From the NCBI GenBank assembly GCA_019915015.1, contig JAHBBC010000012.1, positions 62,001-126,000 on the forward strand: a stretch of DNA of 64,000 nucleotides, in the 5' to 3' direction. This document shows, piece after piece, positions 9,486 to 20,297 of the stretch. The position numbers were made by a program, and so were the translations under genes. The notes under the pieces were generated by a model. It did not search any database, had not been told where the DNA came from, and was given only the letters and a program-made list of their open reading frames with translations. Within the stretch, counting starts at the first letter, position 1. Each line of letters starts with the position of its first letter. This DNA comes from Auriscalpium vulgare. Lineage: Eukaryota; Basidiomycota; Agaricomycetes; Russulales; Auriscalpiaceae.

Positions 9486-12400
9486 CTACTGTGAAGGAAT
9501 GATGAGGCGCCCGTCTACGTAAAGCATCGGTGCGCGCATGTACGTTGAGGCGTCGGCGGCGTCGCGCGGTTCCGGCAGCTCCTCGTCCATGTTCTTCTGG
9601 CTCCTCATGGAATCTCGAATGTACTTTGCTAATTTCCCCCGCCTGCCCAGCACCTTCGTGCCCTCTGCAAAGTCGTCTTGCGAGTGGTGCCCAAGGTCCC
9701 GGCCTTCACGATGGCGGTGCACATCGTGCTCGCGATGGACACGCAGTGCCGCTAGGTATTCATTATCGAGATGCGGTGCCGTGTGCCTCTTGGATACCGC
9801 GACCAGCTGCACCGTGCTTTCCATCTCTTCTTTGAGCCGTAGGAAGTGGAAGACGTGCATTGACAGGACGTCGCGATACCATTCGTCGCTAAACTCTTTC
9901 CCCTTGTGTTGTGCCAGGTCTTCAAGCCAAAAATTGAAGTGCTCTTGCATGAGATCCATCTCCAAGAAGCATCCCGGTTCGCCGGTAAGGTTCACCAGCC
10001 AATTATTGAACAGAGCATCCCGTGTGGCCTTCGGGAACTCACACTCGATCTTGCAGAACATTTCCATCAGGTAGGTTGTGTACTTCGAGTTTCCGGCGCC
10101 AGCAAACGTGAACATCCAGATCTGCATACGAATGTCAGTGAGTATTCCCGTTCTTGTCTGACGTCATCTTGTTCTTACCTTCAATACCTCCCATATGCCG
10201 CCGGTTTCACCACATGCGACAACCCTGACCATCTCCATGAACCAGATACCATCTCGCTTTAGCAGGATTTCATTGGCGAGAACCCAGTCACCGGCCGCAT
10301 CGTCGCTGCCCATCGGCCCGAACCCGCTACTTGCATCGGAACCGTCATCCTCGCTCTGCTCAGAGCTGGAATCGGGTTCTCCGCTTGCCTCTGCCGATTG
10401 ACTAGGACGTGCAGCGCCATCCCATCGCGGCCCCACTGCGAAGCTAGCCTCAGGGTATTTTGTGGCGAGCTCCTCAAGGCTCTTCTTTGCGTACTCGTAA
10501 GCATCCGTTGTTGAGTATGCTTTGTACAGTTTTGAGGCGACACTCAACAGCAACTCGATAGTCGGCAGCTGCTTGGCCTTGGCCTTTTCATCAAAATACT
10601 TTGGCAGGTCATCGGTTTCAAAATGAATCCTGATGCACGAAGTAAGTTGCATGTTCATCATCGGACATACGCGGACTCACTCGTAACAGTGCAGCATCCC
10701 GGTCTTGACCGTCAAATCGAGGAGACGCGCGTTCGTGTAAAAACCAACGCTCTTGAGATCCGACGGCGCAGGGCTGTTGATGACCTTTGCGAGAAAACCC
10801 AACGACGACGGATCACTGCTCTCAAATCCTCGTCCCCAGTGCCCGCGGCAAATCCGGCTCAAGTCGGTCCATTTGGTATGCCAGAGCTCGAGCATCGGCT
10901 CGACGAATCGGAAGGAATCAAAGTCGTCCGGCTCCCCATCAAGATATCTCTTCACTTTGTTCAAGCCCTCGAACGTCTTGCCGTCGCCTGACACGAAGGT
11001 CAGCCGCCCACTTGATCTTTCCTTTGTAATGCCAATCTGATCTACGAAGTCAACGACTGCGTCTTTGACACCTTGAACTGTGACTTCGTTCGCGCTGTTC
11101 GTGCCGAGCGGGTGGATCTTTGACCGGCGGTGCGTGTCAATCTGATGGATCGCCGCTTTGTCTTTGAACAGAGCTGCAACAGCTGGCTTGTATGATGTGA
11201 GCGCCGGAACAAATGACACAAGTGCATCGAGCCAATGGTAAGTCCCGATGCGCTCCAAGTGGTCAACATTGATGCTTTGTAGGACGGAGTCCGCAGTCAC
11301 GTCTTCGCGCCGCCCCTTCGCTCGTTCTGCCGCCAGAGCTTCCATGTCAAAGGCGCCGTCTGGGCAATCCTGCATTTCGACACCAGTGCCACCCGTCCCA
11401 ACCGTCATCTCGTTGTCGGTGCCTATGCGGTTGTCGCGTCGTCGCAGGTACGCCTGTATATTGTCCAAGACCACCCAGAACGGCCGCATAATCCCAGCCT
11501 CGACTTCCCTCTTCCAAGCCTCACGCTTTGCCTCCGCCATCTGCACGAGCCCCCGGCGCATCGTCGAGTAGGGGACATTCTGCGCGAGGCGGCTGCCGAC
11601 GCGGAAGATAGAATGGTGGGCTTTCATCGAGAAGAGGGAGATACCGCGGCAGATTGCGAACAGGTTTGCGCGCTGGTTGCGCCCATATATCATTTCACTG
11701 ATTATGCTTGTTGCAACCTGGTCAACGACTACGTCAGTCTCTGGACAGGTTCATCGTGTTTGTTCTGCAAGTACTCACAATATTCGTCGGGCGATATATC
11801 CTTGCTGAGCGCGGCTTCGCAGGCTTCATGAAGTTCTTCACAACATTCCAGGTGACCGGTGCGATTTTTTTGTATTTATCGGCGAGCGATGTCAACGAGA
11901 AAGCGCTGACAATGTCCCAGGTGATCGTCGGATCGTGCTGCTTGCCGCGCGCGGTTGCGTCTCTGCCCGACTGCCCACCATCTGCCTCAACGTCGGCGCC
12001 ATCCTCTTCCCCATCGCTTTCCTCCGAGTGATCCGTGTCCCCAGCCTCCTCTGGTAGCAAGACGTTCCCCGTCTCGCCCGGCCCGTCGTCGCCGTCGTCT
12101 TCACCCACTGCGCCGTCAGCTCTGCCCGTGCCCTGGCCATCGTCTGCGCGGAGATTTACGTCTGATGTCGACGTGCTAGAGGGTTGCGCCGTCTTCGGAG
12201 CTTTCTTGCTTGCTCGGGCACGCAAACCGGCCTTCGGTGAGATCAATCTGTTTGATTCGAGCCGCATTTCCCCAAGAACTAACTGCAATGCCCAGGTCGA
12301 GATGCCGGGCTTCGCAAAACCTATAGCAGTGTAGGGTGTCGTGTATGAAAATTGATTGCGCGCATCGGTGTCCCGCGAGGTCGGGCGCGAGTATGGATGA

Positions 12401-12825
12401 TTATACATGAGATCCACGATCTGTGCTGTCTTGTACATCGTGTCTCCCTGGAGGAATGCGGTAAGGACTTGTGTGCGCCGATTTGTTCTCGTGGCCTTTT
12501 CCTTGTCTTTATGTGTGCCAACGAGCTGCGATGCGGGGAGGAACAGATAGTATAGAAACTCGCCGAGTGTCCAATCTAGTGACTTGATGACCTGCAGGAT
12601 GATGTCGAGCTTCTTCTCGGGCTGTTTCCTTTCGGCACGGGTTCTGGGTGGAGCATGAGAAGAGCTAGCAGGGTTTGATGGTCCGGGTGCTGCATCCAGA
12701 CGCCATACGCTAGTGGATGACATTGGTAGAGCGTGCAGTAATGCGGTATGCGCGACATATGAGGTCGGAGGTGCGGTAACTCGGCATCTCGGCCTTGAAA
12801 CGGCACCTGTCGGCATTGTGAACAA
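9486..12825 (-). CDS. DUF6589-domain protein, full length, four exons
   Basis: Spliced model: complement of 9486-10121, 10179-10629, 10681-11717 and 11779-12825. Introns are 57, 51 and 61 bp with GT-AG ends, and every junction keeps frame (1056 residues if started at 12825; MSSTSVWRL at 12723 is an equally good start). The N-terminal domain (KKLDIILQVIKSLDWTLGEF) is followed by an acidic Ser/Asp/Glu linker. The DUF6589 core then shows RPTNIVAT, NLFAICRGISLF, FVSGDGKTFEGL, ELWHTKWTDLSRI, KIWMFTFAG, NNWLVNLTGEPG and HTAPHLDNEYLAAL. The family is abundant in Agaricomycetes and poorly characterised; its spread beside repeats suggests a mobile-element protein. No stop or frameshift was found. No TIRs like those at 6726-8006 were found around it. 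Confidence 0.8.
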
Positions 12826-12897
12826 AGCCCATCAATTCCTCGGCAAATTGCGAAAGGGGACCCTCCCGCGAGACCCCCTGATTTGGAAGCAGACCTT

Positions 12898-12956
12898 ATA
12901 TTCAGAACGACTATCTTCTGGTACCATAAGGTCAAGCTACGTAGACTAGTCGCGAC
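12898..12956. repeat. ~55-bp dispersed repeat, copy 1 (partner at 19863-19914)
   Basis: Shares CAGAACGACT, then after a variable 12-15 bases AAGGTCAAGCTACG(T/G)AGACTAG with 19863-19914, which lies inside an intron of the G-alpha-like pseudogene. Here it lies just upstream of the DUF6589 gene. Two spaced conserved blocks suggest a transposon end or other dispersed repeat. Confidence 0.55.
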
Positions 12957-13052
12957 CGGTCGCGAGAGCCTCACAACCTGGCAAAATCCCTCTACAGGTT
13001 ACAATTCGCACGGTCTGGCAAAATCCGGCGAAATCACGGCGCCCTTTCTGCG

Positions 13053-13480
13053 ATGAACCACTCTCAATCGACATCCTCTCGTGTGATTCGTCTCCTACTT
13101 ATTACGGTCTCAGTTGCTTCAAACGCTCGCCCTGCTGAGGTACAGCAGATTCTTGGGTATCAGGTGAGCAGCAATATGGGCTTCAATTTGCTTGCTCACC
13201 CACGAGATAGGGCGAGGCGCTGCAATCGTGCGCGCATCAATGGCCCTGGAGTTTCCCTCTCGTTTCCAGGCGGAGAAGTATTCCGCCATTCTGGGAGAGA
13301 TGAGCGCAGATCTAGAAGGTGGCAGAGGCTCAGGCAAACGGGCTGGGCAGCTCCAAGTCTTCGTCGGTGCGTGCCCCGCCGTCTTTCCTTTCCTTGTCTG
13401 ACACCCGTTACGTTGCGCAGGCCTCAAGTTATTTGACCATGAAGACGGCCCTTTCTAATCAAGCATATCTTGCGGAGTGT
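13053..13480 (+). pseudogene. Unrecognised gene remnant
   Basis: Short open pieces are separated by plausible GT-AG introns (for example 13372-13421, with a CTGAC branch-like site and GCGCAG acceptor). One piece begins MNHSQSTSSRVIRLLLITV, which looks like a signal peptide. Another reads EKYSAILGEMSADLEGG. I could not chain them into a protein that I recognise. It may be a degraded gene lying between the DUF6589 element and D-LDH. Confidence 0.2.
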
Positions 13481-13541
13481 TGTGCGTCCCATTTCGCAGA
13501 CCTCTTGCGCATACTGCACAGACGTGCCACCCTAGTCTCCA

Positions 13542-13797
13542 CGTTGCCGACCTTGCGCGGAAGACAGTCGTTCCGCCACTAAGGTGCCACCCTTCGTCCG
13601 CGAACGCAACGAAGCTGAAGACCAGCGCTTTCCTCGGGCTACACCCGCGCCACATTCACACTGAACAGCGTCGCCGGCTCGATACCCAAATTTCCGCTCG
13701 GGATGCGGTTCTGTGATCACCGTCGACGTCTGGCCTCACTCACTCGCCTCGGTGCATCTGTGGCGGAACGACTGTCTTCCGCGCAAGGTCGGCAACG
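13542..13797. repeat. Perfect 38-bp inverted repeats enclosing 180 bp
   Basis: 13542-13579 is exactly the reverse complement of 13760-13797 (the right arm contains GTGGCGGAACGACTGTCTTC). The 180-bp inside has no coding potential I can see. A perfect 38-bp repeat at this spacing resembles the TIRs of a small MITE, or a recent inverted duplication upstream of the D-LDH gene. Confidence 0.85.
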
Positions 13798-14029
13798 GAG
13801 ACTAGGTACATCTCCTTTTCTTTCTGCCTTTTATTACTCTCCGAGTCGCGTTGTTGTGTCGCTTCCAGTGCCCGTCGTGTTGTCGGCTCCGGCCCGCTTT
13901 ACGTCTATACAGTATTACCGACGTCCCATGAGTTCCGCTCCATATATTTACTGTCAGATACATACCATGTTGGCTGGGCCGCGAATCAGCGAATCGAGGC
14001 CCATGGCGGGGGTAATCGGGAAAATTCGG

Positions 14030-14042
14030 CATTTTATATGGG
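14030..14042 (+). promoter_or_regulatory. TATA-like element upstream of D-LDH
   Basis: TTTTATATGGGC about 85 bp before the D-LDH start codon, followed by a purine/pyrimidine-mixed leader. The position is reasonable for a fungal core promoter; no other regulatory site is clear. Confidence 0.3.
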
Positions 14043-14121
14043 CAGCGGGGTCGACAATTGAAAGACGGGGCCCCGCTCTCCAAGCTCTGAGCTGAACGTT
14101 CACCTCTGATTTTACTGAGAC

Positions 14122-16497
14122 ATGCTCACTGCCGCCAGTCGATCTCGAGTGTGCGCGCTCAGGCCGACGCCGCGGCGTTCGCCACCTCTCTTCCGTCCCA
14201 CCACTACAAGGCCATATGCCACGGGCCCACAGCCTCGCGTTTTCCCCTCGCTCGTCGGCGCCGCGCTCGCAGTCGGGGGCGCCCTTGGATATGGCGCACA
14301 CACACTGCTGTCCACCGAGCCTCAGCGCGGTGCCGCCGCGTCCGCCGCCAAACCCTACGCGTCGCACGCAGCCGCAGCCCAGGCCATTGCAGAGCTGCGC
14401 ACCCTCTTCCCAGAAACAGACAAGGTTATGACGGACCCGGAGGTGCTGCGCTCATACGGATACTCGGAGAACTCGTACCACGGGAGCGCACCCCACGCGG
14501 TCGTTGTCAAGCCCGAGAGCACCGAAGACGTCGTGAAGATTATCGGTGTCGCGAGGAAGTACAGGTTCCCGGTGACGCCGTACAGCGGTGCGACGAGCCT
14601 GGAGGGGCACTTTGCCGGGGTGCGTGTCTCGTTGTGCAGCAGTGTGCGCGGCAAGCTGACGGGCGGACGCGTGCAGTATTCGACGGGTAGCATATGCCTC
14701 GACATGTCGGGGATGGACAAGATCCTGAAAATAAACGGTGCGAGGCATTTTCTCATTGAGTTGGCTTCCCGATCCCGGCTTACCCTTGAAAAGTGGAGGA
14801 CGCTGATCTCGTCTGCCAGTCGGGCGCGCGCTGGGAGGACATCAACGAGACGCTGAAGGAGCAGGGTATCCCGTTGTTCTTCCCAGTGTGTATACTTATG
14901 CGTGTCAGTGTCCGTTGTCGTTACCTGATGTCGATATATGCAGCTCGATCCGGGGCCTGGTGCGGTGCGATCAATAGCACTTTGGCGAAAATTCCTCACT
15001 GATCCATCCGCGCACCCACAGACTATCGGAGGAATGGTCGGAACCGGTTGCTCTGGCAGTGCGTGGATATTACATTATCTCTTGCCAACTAACTCACTCC
15101 TCCTCTTAGCCAACGCTGTGCGATATGGGACCGCGCGCAGCGAATGGTTCTTGAACCTCGTGCGTACTTCAGCCGTTTGTACACAGTGCCTCTTCTAACG
15201 ACCACAGACGCATATATAGACGGTAGTGCTTCCCAATGGCAATGTGATCAAGACCAAACGACGGGCGCGCAAGTCGTCCACCGGCTTTGACACTACGAAG
15301 CTGTTCATCGGCGCCGAAGGCACGCTTGGCATCGTCACAGAAGGTGTGTTTCGTCGGTATATGCGCCGACGGGCGGATCTCACACGTATGCTGCAGCGAC
15401 GCTCCGGCTGGCACCCGTCATTCCTTCGAAGGTGGCAATGGCCCAGTTTCCGGACGTCAACCACGCCGTCAGCGCAGTGCAGGAAGTTCTCACCTCGCCC
15501 TACGGGAGCCACATTCGTGCGTTAGCCCCCGACATCGTGATTTTACCGAATACTTGAGTCTTGACTGCGTGTAGAATGTGTGGAGCTTCTCGACGACCAT
15601 AGTAAGTCCTTCAATCCGCCTGGGTCCCCATTAATCCTAACGAGTACTGCGCGGCAGTGATGGCCGCTATCAACGCTGGGGGCATGGTCTCCGAGCCGCT
15701 CCCTCTGAAAGACTCGCTCTTCTTCAAGATTCAGGGCGCGCAGGACACGGTCGAGCGCGCGGCGGAGACGATCAAGGATATCGTTGCGCGTCACGGGAGC
15801 AGTCAATTCCGCTTCGCCGCGACGGACGAAGATGCCGAGGATCTGTGGCAGAATCGCAAGTACGCGCTCATGTCGACGCTCTCGGCCTCGCCCGGCGCAC
15901 GATGCTGGACTACAGATGTCTGGTATGTGGTTCACGCCAGCGCATGCTCTATCACTCATATCGTTAACTGCAGTGTTCCTGTGTCGAAACTTCCCCAGCT
16001 CGTGTATGAAACAAAACAGGACATGGCGGAATGCGGTCTTAAATCCACTATAGTCGGCCACGTAGGCGATGGTTCGTTGTCCAGTTCTCCTTGGAGATTG
16101 TCCTCTGACCGGCGTTGACAGGCAACTTCCACGCGTTCATGTTGTTCCGGAACGATGAGGAGTTCGAGGTCGTCAAAGGCGCCGTGCACCGACTCGTCCA
16201 CCGCGCCCTCGCGCTTGACGGAACTTGTTCGTAATCAGTTCTGTATCTTACGGGGTTATGCTGACGATCTACATTTCTCGCAGGCACGGGGGAGCATGGT
16301 GTCGGTCTGGGGAAGAAGGAGTATCTGATTGAGGAGCTGGGGCAGGGAACCATTGAGCTTATGCTCGCCGTGAAGAAGGCAGTCGACCCCGACAACATTA
16401 TGAATCCTGGAAAGGTGCGTGAGCTGGTCCGTCTTGCGGTTCTGCACGCGCTGACCTGCGGGTGCGGCAGCTCTATCCTGATATCCCAGGAGCATGA
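14122..16497 (+). CDS. DLD1: D-lactate dehydrogenase (cytochrome), mitochondrial, 14 exons
   Basis: Oxidises D-lactate to pyruvate with FAD and passes electrons to cytochrome c at the inner membrane. Exons: 14122-14619, 14677-14737, 14794-14885, 14944-14964, 15022-15058, 15110-15159, 15220-15343, 15397-15516, 15575-15601, 15658-15922, 15974-16071, 16122-16226, 16284-16414, 16471-16497. All 13 introns are 50-60 bp GT-AG, and the sum is exactly 552 codons (551 residues), normal for the family. Arg/Ser-rich presequence, then a hydrophobic stretch (VFPSLVGAALAVGGALGYG). FAD-binding type-4 motifs: YSGATSLEGHF, DMSGMDKI, LDPGPGATIGGMVGTGCSG, NAVRYGTARSEWFL, KLFIGAEGTLGIVTEA. FAD-oxidase C-terminal motifs: CVELLDD, VGHVGDGNFHAF and CTGEHGVGLGKKEYL. 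Two introns use GTTCGT donors and exon 4 is a 21-base microexon. Intact. Confidence 0.95.
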
Positions 16498-16765
16498 AAT
16501 CCTTGAATTGATAGCCCATGTTTCGATTGGTTTCAATGCAGACACCTGTCTTCAACGTACAGCCATGAGCCTGAGTCATGGCAGGTCATGGCTAGGCGGG
16601 ATCGTGACTACTATCAAATTCTTTGCGCTGCGGCGGCGGCAGCGGCATTTTCGTCACTGCCTCGGCCATGCCTCGGCCTGACCTAAGGTAACCGACATGT
16701 ATCGCGTCGTGCGCTCAAATCAGGTCTGCAGTATTTACAGTAATTCTGTTTGATATCTCGCGTGC
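16498..16765. other. Intergenic, nothing recognised
   Basis: Downstream of D-LDH. Contains a near-palindromic GGTCATGGCTAG-like region and a CGGC/GCGG trinucleotide stretch (16630-16660). No gene seen. Confidence 0.5.
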
Positions 16766-17045
16766 TCAGGCGTTCACTTTCGCATCCCACTGCCACATCG
16801 ATCCCGACGATCAGGCTGAACGACGGCGCCAAGGTGCGTGGACAGCGATTGACCGATTGTCTGTAGATCCCGGTTATCGGATTTGGAACCGGCACTGCAT
16901 TGAGGGATAAGGTATGTACGTCGTTCGATCGGATCATAAGGCTGAATTGGCGATGTTCGGCTGGCAGGATGCTGCAGCGTCAGTCGACCAGGCGCTGAAA
17001 TCTGGACTCACGCGCATCGATGCTGCACAGCGTGCGAGCCCGTTA
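16766..17045 (+). pseudogene. Aldo/keto reductase, N-terminal fragment
   Basis: Three short exons joined by good introns give TSIPTIRLNDGAK, then IPVIGFGTGTALRDK (16869-16913), then DAAASVDQALKSGLTRIDAA (16970-17030). These match the N-terminal strand, the GFGT turn and the start of the (TIM) barrel with the catalytic Asp of aldo/keto reductases. The sequence stops right after the Asp motif, before the catalytic Tyr, Lys and His. No start codon is in place. It resembles but is not identical to the AKR amplified from 22.8 kb, so it may be an older relative left beside D-LDH. Confidence 0.7.
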
Positions 17046-17206
17046 TATGTGTACTATATCCATTACTATATCCGACCGAAATCCCCGTCGTGCCGACATA
17101 TTTACAAAGAGCAATAAGTAAATAAGGCGTCATGTCCAACATACGTATTATAGTACCTCTGCACTCGCAACCCAAATACCAGGAAGCCGTAAGGCATCCC
17201 CTAGTC

Positions 17207-17707
17207 CTAGTCGAGCTCGTCAAACTCACGGCTGGGGAGGGCGATGCCGGGGGCGACTGGAACGGTCGCGGTGCCCACGTCGGGCGGCCCGTCATGCACC
17301 GCGATGGAGTTCCCTAAGAAGCACAGGAAACTGAAGCAGCGCTTGTTTCGGCCACGCCGTGTGCTGAACATGGGGAGAGTGAGCTTCAGCAAGAACACAT
17401 GGTAGAAGCACATACGCAGAGATGGAGTTCGGGCCCGGGATGCCGATGCTTCCAGGCGGCCCAGGGGGTCCAGGAGAAACTCGCCCTACTCCGAAGCCGA
17501 TTGGCGGGAAGCCCTGCGTCAGGGGACCCAATACGCCGGGAGGAAAGAAACTTCCACCGCCGGGAGTTGGCGGTGGGAGGGCCGGGCTGCAAAAATGAAC
17601 GATCAGCATGCGAAGTGCGTGTGAGAAGGACGAACATACTTTATGGGCGCGGCGATGGCTGCCGAGCAGGTGAGGAGGATACAGGCGAGGGTCGTAGACG
17701 GGCGCAT
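17207..17707 (-). CDS. Candidate small secreted protein, 131 aa, three exons
   Basis: Spliced model: complement of 17207-17363, 17416-17586 and 17640-17707. Introns are 52 and 53 bp GT-AG and frame is kept throughout. The start MRPSTTLACILLTCSAAIAA is a convincing signal peptide with an Ala-X-Ala-Pro end. The mature part is Pro/Gly-rich (PALPPPTPGGG, PGPPGPPGSIGIPGP) and then basic with two cysteines (KRCFSFLCFLG), ending in an acidic tail (REFDELD). I recognise no family. Short secreted proteins of this make-up occur in wood-decay and plant-associated fungi. It lies between an AKR fragment and debris, and overlaps no better model. Confidence 0.5.
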
Positions 17708-18152
17708 TATATGGACGTGGTCGAGGTGACTTGAGATAGTTGTTGGGTGTGGGTGCGTGATGAGTAAGGACGTTGAAGCTACGAAGACGTCTGCATATCA
17801 GAAAACGCATGCGAATGAGAGAAGTAGTGAAGTGCTCACCGAATAGTACAGTAAAAGAAGTGAGCAAGCCAGGCTGAGGATTCCTCGCCATCCACCGAGG
17901 CCATTTGTACGCTCGACGCCGGGGTCAGTCGGTGAGTAACGATCAACGAAATGGCGGAGCTACGATGAAACAGGATGAAACAGATGAAGACTTGATAGAG
18001 GCGATCGCCTCACGGGGAGGGCAGGCGACCGTGTTATATTGGCGGGTTGCTACCTATCCTTATGTTTCGGTGTGGTGTAGCATCAAAAAACACTGTCATA
18101 GCAATAAACTCGTGACGACCATGAGCATAGAGGACGACGGGATCTAGCAATA
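17708..18152. other. Intergenic, upstream of the small secreted protein
   Basis: Upstream region of the 17207-17707 gene. Short open frames only, no recognised feature. Confidence 0.4.
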
Positions 18153-18216
18153 GGTCGGCGCCGCGCTCGCCTTGCTGCCGTCAAACCCTACGCGTCGCAC
18201 GCAGCCGCAGCGCAAT
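18153..18216 (+). repeat. Shred of the D-LDH first exon
   Basis: GGTCGGCGCCGCGCTCGC, then AAACCCTACGCGTCGCACGC, repeat two separate parts of D-LDH exon 1 (about 14255-14273 and 14349-14380) with the middle deleted. It shows a local copying event between D-LDH and the G-alpha-like pseudogene. Confidence 0.75.
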
Positions 18217-18261
18217 AATGATGGCCGCGGAACGAGGCACCTCCGCAGGTCTACCGCCGTG

Positions 18262-20297
18262 TCAGGCAGCGCTTCGCAAGGCACATTGGGCACACGCACA
18301 TTTTGACACTGACTCGCAGTCGTTCGGCCGTTCGCCGTATGCGAGAAGGTAGCTCTTCAGGAGCATCCCAGACTCGAGCTTGACTGCAGCTGATCGCACT
18401 TGTTCAGGAATAGTACGATGGCGGCGTTGAGAGGAGCTTGTTTCCGACGACCGTGCGCCACAACAGAAGGAAATCCTGGAGGCGGTTGACACTGGAGTTC
18501 CTATCAAAATGTGTCAGTAATAGGAAAGGCCGAGAACGCCATTCACACCTCAGTCAATACCTGATCGAACGCTGACATTAGTGCGAGGAGAATGATCGCG
18601 TTTATTGGACACAGGTAGGCATCAGACACGAGGGGTATGACGGCTCATGCCAAGCTCATGCGGCAGGTACCATCTTCAAAATACGGTGCCCATGCCTGTC
18701 GCTGATTACGCGCGCCGCCGACGTCGTCGATCTTCCACTTCGAGCGTCTCAAGCCGCTGTCGAGTGTGGATTCATGTTCCACAACGCCATCGTCTTTAGG
18801 CGGGCCTTCAGGACGTCATATACCGAAGAAAATCAGCATAACACGCGCATATAATAAGGAGGCTTCCCACCATCCGTTGGCCATACTTTTTCGAAGTGAT
18901 GCGCTCGATCTCGTCGAGGTAACTGTCGCGAAGGATGAGCACAACGCAACCACGAATGATGCAAAAGGCGACGTACAATCCACTAATCTCCTCCAACCTA
19001 ATCCGCGGCTCCTGCAACCGTGCACGCACCCATCTGGCCTCCCACAGCTGCGTCATCGCCGCCTTGCATTGGCATGCACCAGGTCCTCCGGATCCTCCCA
19101 CCACCCGACCAGCTCGTTCGTGCCCGTGTGCAGGCTCGCGCTTCTCAGTTTGTCGCGCCGCAGCGACAGCGCCTTCTTCCAGTTCGACGTCGCGCGCACA
19201 GACACCTCCGCACGGCGGGGCGCGGGGGCGGTCTTCTCGGGTGTCGACGTGTCGACACGGACGCTTGACCGCCGGCCGCCAACCGAACCCGAGCCCGAGC
19301 TCGCCGTGCTCGTGCCGGCACGCGGCACAGACCACCCCGGCGTGCTGCCGTCGCCGAGGCGCGTCGCCTCGTCGTCCTCGCTGAGCATGCGGATCAGGCG
19401 CTCTTCAAGCTCGAGCAGGAGCAGCGGGGCGCGCTGCGCGATGTAGGCGGCGCGTTTCACCGAGGCCTCACGCACCGTCTCGGGGTCCGAGGGGGTGGCG
19501 ACACGCTGGACGTGCGGTCGGAGATATGGACGCGCCGTCGAAGGCGAGATCGTGCTGGTCGGGGTCGGGATGGGCGGAGATGGCTTCAAGGATGCTGTAC
19601 AGTGTGGGCGTGCATGAGCGGAGAAGACTGATGCGTGAAGGAGGGCACGCACCGACGGATCGACCGCACGAGGTTGAGGTAGATGACCGAACGCCATGCT
19701 AACCGCTCGGAGTTGAACGCCGCGGGCGTATGCATGAGTTGGAATTCTGGCAGGAGCATCAGCGATCACTTCGACGCAGAAGATCAGATTCCCGGCGGCC
19801 TTCCGTTTCCTCGTACGTGGTGGGAATGGCAAAGTCTCTCGCACAAAGTGTGGCACGAGATATCAGAACGACTGTAACCCTAAATCCTAAGGTCAAGCTA
19901 CGGAGACTAGGCACGAGACAGAGGGGGAAGAAGATTGGGACGAGGATTGGGATCACTCACGCTTCAAGGTCGTGCGTGCTCTTGCCGCTCTCGCTCTGGC
20001 CGAGCAGCAGGATCTGCACGTCGGCTTTGGCTTGCGCTTCGCGGTCCTGTCCATGCGGATTTGCTCGTCGATGACATCGCTTATATGCGTCGCCTGCTGC
20101 TCAGCCAGTATGCGCAAAGTATGCGCATCTCGCTCTGCGCGGGCGATTCGCACCCTGTGCATCGTAGCGTCAAAGCCGGTGTACTCAGCGCGAGGCCACG
20201 TCTTGGGTGATGGTGAGGGGGTGATGGTGAGGTGGAGGGAGCGTGCTGCGTGTACGGGGCGGGCGGTGGGACTCGTGGAGGCAATGGTCATGATCAT
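18262..20297 (-). pseudogene. G-protein alpha-subunit-like gene, frameshifted
   Basis: Start near 20291 (MTIASTSPTARPVHAARS). Exon 1 ends in the P-loop LLLGQSESGKSTTLK (~19965-20010). Exons at 19653-19746 (FQLMHTPAAFNSERLAWRS) and from 19594 follow. Later: LLLLELEERLIRMLSEDD, VSVRATSNWKKAL, GWWEDPEDL, RLRLEE-like RIRLEEISGFYLDEIERIT, the switch II/G3 equivalent DDVGGARNQRQ (~18700), and FLNKCD (~18393-18410, the G4 guanine-specificity motif). The family is the large, insertion-bearing G-alpha-like group common in polypores. Coding similarity changes frame at least three times (about 19540, 19060, 18770) and again at ~18385, and the C-terminal helix is missing, so it is a pseudogene. Intron 1 is unusually long (214 bp) and contains the dispersed repeat at 19863-19914. 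Confidence 0.75.
19863..19914. repeat. ~55-bp dispersed repeat, copy 2 (partner at 12898-12956)
   Basis: Lies inside the first intron of the G-alpha-like pseudogene and explains that intron's extra length. Conserved blocks as described for copy 1. Confidence 0.55.

Noticed and set aside
14216..14690. Alternative-frame ORFs over D-LDH exon 1
   Set aside because: They are frame shadows of the strongly supported 14-exon gene.
19874..19892. Telomeric repeat remnant (AACCCTAAATCCTAAGG)
   Set aside because: Only one to two imperfect words, inside an intron, and part of a different dispersed repeat.
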